DNA of 9,475 nucleotides from JACIWB01 sp038818725 (GTDB lineage Archaea > Thermoplasmatota > E2 > UBA202 > JdFR-43), in contig JAWAYL010000037.1 of NCBI GenBank assembly GCA_038818725.1, forward strand, positions 1-9,475, in the 5' to 3' direction. The translations under genes and the position numbers were made by a program. The notes under the pieces were generated by a model. The model saw only the letters and a list, made by a program, of their open reading frames with translations. It ran no database searches and was not told the DNA's origin. This document shows, one piece after another, positions 6,223 through 9,475 of the stretch (within the stretch, counting starts at the first letter, position 1; every line of letters begins with the position of its first letter).

Positions 6223-7512
6223 ATGAAATCTTTAAAAAAGATGATTTCCTTTGGAATAATAGCATTTTTGTTTGGGTTGTTATTTTCAGCACCTAATATT
6301 GCTTTCAAATCAAGCAAGGAATGGACACTTATGTTTTATATGGGAACAGAAAATAAAATGTACCACAATGCAAAGTTATATTTGCAAAATCTTACAAAAA
6401 TAGAAAATGATAAAATTAATTTAATTGCTCTTATTGACGGGGACAAAAAAGATGATACATTTTTATACAAAATTGAAAACAATAGGTTAATAAATCTTGA
6501 ATGGGAAAAAGAATCAGATACTGGAAATCCTGAAACACTTGAAAAATTCTGCAGATTTTCAATTGAAAATTATCCTGCAAACCATTATGCTCTGTTGATA
6601 ATTTCTGTTGGTCCCGGGTGGCAAGGAATATGTCCTGATTATAGACATGGATATAGAATTTTTGATCTTATAACACATCCTTCACTGGAAAATGTTCTCA
6701 AAAATATAACAGATAATGGAAAAAGAAAAATAGATTTAGTTAGCTTTGTAGCATGTTTGCAAGGAATGATAGAAATATCTTATGAAATTTCTCCTTATGC
6801 AAATTATTTTGTAGCAACGGAAACAGACAATCCATTCTTAGATATATGGCCTGATATAGAAGCAATATTTAACTTAACCAATGATGCCGAAAAATTTGCT
6901 GTAGATATTGTAAAATATTTTCAGCCAAAAGTTTATCACCCTTGTAATAATTTCATTGCAAAATTTTTTGATTCTTTACCTTTTAAAAAGCTAAATATAG
7001 TAACAATAAGTACAACTCTTTCGGCTATAAATTTAAGTAAAGTCGAAAAAATTGTAAACGGAATAGACAGACTCTCCCATACGGCAGTAAAGGAGATTGA
7101 TGCAATAAAATATGCAAGAGAGAAAGCAAATGAATATGGAAAATGGAATCCAAAGTATCACGTATTTTATCCGATATATGATGCTTTATCTTTAGAAATA
7201 TATGCATATGATTGTAATATAGATCTATATAATTTTGTTGAAAATCTGAAAAATTATTCTAAAAATGAGGAAATAAAAAATGTTTGTAATGAAATCATGG
7301 AAAGTATAAATGATGCAGTTTTAGATAAAAAAACAATTTCTGGACTCGATAACGGACTAAGCATATATTTTCCCGAAGAAAAATTTCTTTACAATAAGCC
7401 TATATTGTTAAGAAAATTGCACTCGTTATATGAAAATCTTGCTTTTTCAAAAGACACCTATTGGGATGAGTTTTTAAAATATTATTTAGGAATTTCGAAT
7501 TTGTTTCATTAA
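6223..7512 (+). CDS. Exported clostripain-like (peptidase C11 family) protein, probably inactive
   Basis: The 429-residue product has an N-terminal signal or anchor helix (about 7-24), then a clostripain fold. Family landmarks are EWTLMFYMGTEN (33-44), INLIALIDGD (65-74), NPETLEKF (102-109), YPANHYALLI (117-126), GPGWQGICPD (130-139) and KIDLVSFVACLQGMIEISYE (169-188). Working C11 peptidases use a His-Cys pair. The Cys is present (C178 in ACLQGM), but where relatives read roughly LILWNHGSGW this protein reads LLIISVGPGW, so the catalytic His position is V129. The usual Asp in DACL is also changed, to Val (VACL). The rest of the fold is maintained and the frame is open to the end, so it looks like a retained non-catalytic homologue, perhaps a binding protein. 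A different catalytic mechanism cannot be excluded. Five sequons (NLT, NIT, NLT, NLS, NYS) suit an exported protein. It has its own promoter and stands alone between two decayed loci. Confidence 0.85.
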   Translation: MKSLKKMISFGIIAFLFGLLFSAPNIAFKSSKEWTLMFYMGTENKMYHNAKLYLQNLTKIENDKINLIALIDGDKKDDTFLYKIENNRLINLEWEKESDTGNPETLEKFCRFSIENYPANHYALLIISVGPGWQGICPDYRHGYRIFDLITHPSLENVLKNITDNGKRKIDLVSFVACLQGMIEISYEISPYANYFVATETDNPFLDIWPDIEAIFNLTNDAEKFAVDIVKYFQPKVYHPCNNFIAKFFDSLPFKKLNIVTISTTLSAINLSKVEKIVNGIDRLSHTAVKEIDAIKYAREKANEYGKWNPKYHVFYPIYDALSLEIYAYDCNIDLYNFVENLKNYSKNEEIKNVCNEIMESINDAVLDKKTISGLDNGLSIYFPEEKFLYNKPILLRKLHSLYENLAFSKDTYWDEFLKYYLGISNLFH

Positions 7513-7531
7513 ACATGAAATTTTCCCTCAA

Positions 7532-7715
7532 AGTGGATTCGGCCTTCTAATTTCCCAATGATGTTTTTCTCTGGCACATTCTTTCCAATTACTGGAGGGT
7601 GACTTTACTACATTTCAAGAATTTTCCCTCTGACTATATAAATGAAGCTTTAAGAAAAATAATGATTGAAGGAGCGAGTCTTGCTGAAATAAAGTTTTTA
7701 CTGATTATTTCAGTA
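7532..7715 (+). pseudogene. Remnant of an ABC-2 transporter permease (C-terminal part)
   Basis: Pieces of the conserved C-terminal region of ABC-2 permeases appear in order but in broken frames. SGFGLLI (7532-7552) is followed one base out of phase by FPMMFFSGTFFPITGG (7552-7599). A TGA at 7600 then stands where relatives have Trp (GGW). LYYISRIFPLT follows (7603-7635), and a one-base loss shifts the frame to YINEALRKIMIEGASLAEIK (7635-7694). The combined reading, SGTFFPI...W...I..IFPLTYINEALR, matches the family signature well. The last membrane helix is missing, and the sequence runs directly into the beginning of an ATPase. The locus is clearly non-functional, with two frame changes and one stop in about 180 bases. 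A frame starting at GTG 7599 spans this join and could be misread as a gene. Confidence 0.72.
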
Positions 7716-8075
7716 GCTGTAAATGAGATATCATTTGAAGTTGAAGAAGGAGAAATATTTGGATTTCTTGAACCAAATGGAGCGGGTAAAACAACAATAA
7801 AAATGCTTACTTGCCAAATCTACCAAGAGATGGAAAAGCAAAAATTTTTGATTATGATATAAAAAAGGATAAAAATAAAATAAGGAAAATTATAGGCATA
7901 CTTCCTCAGGAAGGTAAACTTAATGAATTGCTAACAGCGGAACAGAACATATATTTTTATGGCCTTTTATATGAAATGAAAAGAAGCGAAATAAAAAAGA
8001 GAGCAGAAGAACTTCTTTCAGCCGACGCTTGAAGATGTTTTTATTCATCTTACAGGAAAAAAACTAAGAGATTAA
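7716..8075 (+). pseudogene. Remnant of the matching ABC transporter ATPase, frameshifted and internally deleted
   Basis: The N-terminal part reads AVNEISFEVEEGEIFGFLEP and continues NGAGKTTIKMLT. This is a Walker A motif whose first Gly is Glu (EPNGAGKTT, 7770-7796). Near 7811 one base is missing, and the protein continues in another frame: LPNLPRDGKAKIFDYDIKKD, then IIGILPQEGKLNELLTAEQN with the Q-loop, to RAEELL at about 8015. It then jumps out of frame to PTLEDVFIHLTGKKLRD followed by TAA at 8073-8075, which is the usual extreme C-terminus of ABC-2 type ATPases. The ABC signature (LSGG), Walker B, D-loop and H-loop are all absent, so more than a hundred residues were deleted between about 8015 and 8022. 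It cannot hydrolyse ATP. Confidence 0.85.
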
Positions 8076-8082
8076 TATATTT
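8073..8082 (+). promoter_or_regulatory. TATA box of the folD transcript
   Basis: The stretch taatatattt is centred about 21-25 bases before the ATG at 8098 and predicts a leaderless folD mRNA. It overlaps the stop codon of the decayed ABC ATPase. Confidence 0.55.
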
Positions 8083-8097
8083 AATTTTTATAATGAT

Positions 8098-8919
8098 ATG
8101 CGAGCAATAGATGGGAAGGCATTAGCTAAAAAAATTGAGGAAAAGATAAAGGAAAAAGCAAAAGATAAGGAAATAAAAATTGTGACATTTGTTGTTGGAA
8201 GCAATGAGGAATCTCTTCTCTTTGCAAACTTAAAAGATAAAGCTTGCAAAAGAGCAGGATTTGAACATGAAATTATAGGATATGATTTTATAAAGCAAGA
8301 AGAATTTGAAAACGAGATTGAGAAATTAAACGAAGATAAGCATGTTACAGGAATAAACATTCAACTTCCTTTACCAGCAAATTTAGATTATAACAGGTTG
8401 ATAAGCAAAATTGATTATAGGAAAGATATAGAGGGGATGCATCCTTTAAACTTGGGAAATATTATGCTTGGAAAAGAAGAAATTTTACCCTCAACACCTA
8501 AAGCAGTTTTAAAAATAATAGAAAGCGAAAAAATATATTTAAGAGGAAAAAATGTTGTTATAATAAGCCATAGCAAAATAATTGGAAAACCTCTCGCCAT
8601 TTTGTTGCTCAATAGAGATGCAACTGTAAGCGTATGCCATGTTTATACAGATAATATTAAAAAGTATACAACCAAAGCAGATTTACTAATAACTGCGACA
8701 GGCGTGAAATGGCTTATAAAAGAGGAGCATATAAAGAAAAATTGTATAATAATTGATGCGGGGATTAAAAAAGAAAACGGAAAAATATATGGGGATGTAG
8801 ATGAAAGTGCAACAAAAAAAGCTCTTGCCTTTACTCCTGTGCCCGGCGGGGTGGGGCCTGTTACAATTGCTTGCATGCTTGAAAATGCGATCATTGCGTA
8901 TGAAAAAATTCATAAATAG
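8098..8919 (+). CDS. folD: FolD: methylenetetrahydrofolate dehydrogenase / methenyltetrahydrofolate cyclohydrolase
   Basis: FolD interconverts 5,10-methylene-, 5,10-methenyl- and 10-formyl-tetrahydrofolate in the cytosol, supplying one-carbon units and NAD(P)H. The 273-residue length is normal. The N-terminal catalytic domain has IDGKALAKKI (4-13), VGSNEESLLF (33-42), INIQLPLP (86-93) and RKDIEGMHPLN (108-118). The Rossmann nucleotide domain has VVIISHSKIIGKPLAILLLN (153-172), DLLITATG (195-202) and the C-terminal PVPGGVGPVT (247-256). Aligned with my recollection of E. coli FolD, Lys54 (K46) and Gln98 (Q89) are kept, Tyr50 is Phe (F42), and Asp121 is Glu (E112). The GRS motif of the nucleotide site reads SHS. 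Overall conservation still points to a folded enzyme, but the balance of its two activities or its pterin and cofactor preference may differ. It is followed after 17 bases by the peptidase gene, probably on the same transcript. Confidence 0.93.
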   Translation: MRAIDGKALAKKIEEKIKEKAKDKEIKIVTFVVGSNEESLLFANLKDKACKRAGFEHEIIGYDFIKQEEFENEIEKLNEDKHVTGINIQLPLPANLDYNRLISKIDYRKDIEGMHPLNLGNIMLGKEEILPSTPKAVLKIIESEKIYLRGKNVVIISHSKIIGKPLAILLLNRDATVSVCHVYTDNIKKYTTKADLLITATGVKWLIKEEHIKKNCIIIDAGIKKENGKIYGDVDESATKKALAFTPVPGGVGPVTIACMLENAIIAYEKIHK

Positions 8920-8936
8920 GTGAATGTTTTCCAGCG

Positions 8937-9475
8937 ATGAGAGCTTATTATTTCTATGATGTTCCTTTAGTTAGACCGAAAATGGGGTTTAGCAGAGAAG
9001 AGATAAAGCATCTTTTAATTTCAATAATTTTGCTAAGCATTGCATTTTCTATAGCAAATTCATTTCCAATACATGAAAATTTTCGGCTTTTTGTTTCTCT
9101 TTTACCATTTTCTTTTCTTGCAGTTATAACCGCATTTGCCTTTCATGAAATAGCTCATAAATATGCTGGAATAAGATATGGCTACTGGTCAGAATACAGG
9201 ATGTTTCCTTTTGGTTTAATTCTTGCCTTATTGCTCAGTTTTCTTGGCTTTGTTTTTGCAGCTCCTGGAGCAGTGCAGATATTTGGTATGCCAACAAAAG
9301 AGCATGCCGGAAAAATTTCAATGGCTGGTCCTTTTTCAAATATTTTAGTTTCTGCGATATTTTTATCAATTTCAAAAATAACTCAAATAGAAATATTAGC
9401 TCTTATAGCTTCAATAAATGCCTTTCTTGCAATTTTTAATCTTTTGCCAATTCCTCCTCTCGATGGAAGAAAAAT
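8937..9475 (+). CDS. Site-2 protease family (M50) membrane metallopeptidase, cut by right edge
   Basis: The first 179 residues are present, beginning MRAYYFYDVPLVRPKMGFSR. Helices are visible at about 27-41, 52-75, 91-109, 131-146 and 152-170. The zinc-binding motif HEIAH lies at residues 70-74 inside the second helix (FAFHEIAHKYAG). The partner motif NLLPIPPLDGRK (about 168-179) supplies the Asp ligand of the NPDG type, and GPFSN (131-135) is also typical. This is the core of the intramembrane M50B peptidases, which cut membrane-bound substrates within the bilayer. No PDZ domain is seen in the visible part, as in short archaeal members. The ATG at 8937 is the first sensible start, 17 bases after folD, with a weak ggtg upstream. 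Its substrate is unknown, and folD proximity is probably only shared transcription. The frame is still open at 9475. Confidence 0.88.
   Translation, partial: MRAYYFYDVPLVRPKMGFSREEIKHLLISIILLSIAFSIANSFPIHENFRLFVSLLPFSFLAVITAFAFHEIAHKYAGIRYGYWSEYRMFPFGLILALLLSFLGFVFAAPGAVQIFGMPTKEHAGKISMAGPFSNILVSAIFLSISKITQIEILALIASINAFLAIFNLLPIPPLDGRK

Noticed and set aside
7600..7602. TGA in place of Trp as a sign of an altered genetic code
   Set aside because: It sits in a permease remnant with other frameshifts, and TGA is used as a normal stop elsewhere (for example at 6211, 2980 and 5854).
1..9475. CRISPR arrays, tRNA or rRNA genes
   Set aside because: No regularly spaced direct repeats, tRNA-like cloverleaf sequence or rRNA-like stretch was visible on reading both strands.

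Overview
The window looks like a piece of an archaeal chromosome, most likely a euryarchaeon near the Thermoplasmatota. The evidence is a group II chaperonin (thermosome), an archaeal-type deoxyhypusine synthase, a tandem winged-helix regulator of archaeal type, and promoters in which an AT-rich TATA box sits about 26 bases before the start codon. That spacing implies leaderless or nearly leaderless mRNAs, and Shine-Dalgarno sites are weak or absent. The phylum is an inference. The DNA is AT-rich throughout, and the chaperonin gene is the least so.

Layout. 1-359: decayed IS5-family insertion sequence (minus strand) with an IS903-like terminal repeat lying just before the thermosome promoter. 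404/413-2050: thermosome subunit. 2095-2982: deoxyhypusine synthase. 3023-4072: secreted or anchored surface protein of unknown function. 4078-4814 (minus, convergent): a small three-helix membrane ORF overlapping a tandem winged-helix regulator by ATGA, with an A AAA AAA slippery heptamer right at the overlap. 4815-5142: gene-poor stretch with the regulator promoter and possible decayed coding DNA. 5143-5856: membrane-anchored protein with calcium-binding thrombospondin type 3 repeats. 5872-6213: short broken reading frame with one in-frame TAA. 6223-7512: exported clostripain-like (C11) protein that keeps the catalytic Cys but has Val at the catalytic His position. 7532-8075: scrambled ABC-2 transporter remnant, a permease C-terminus joined to a frameshifted and internally deleted ATPase. 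8098-8919: FolD. 8937 to the right edge: site-2 protease family membrane metallopeptidase, cut by the window end.

How it fits together. The housekeeping genes (thermosome, DHS, FolD, probably the S2P) appear intact and mostly have their own TATA boxes. FolD and the S2P are probably one transcript. Between the housekeeping blocks lies a variable stretch rich in cell-surface proteins and gene remnants, which looks like a zone of insertion, deletion and decay. The observations most worth checking are the possible -1 frameshift that would fuse a membrane domain to the DNA-binding regulator, the apparently inactive clostripain homologue, the two active-site substitutions in FolD, and the rearranged ABC transporter remnant.
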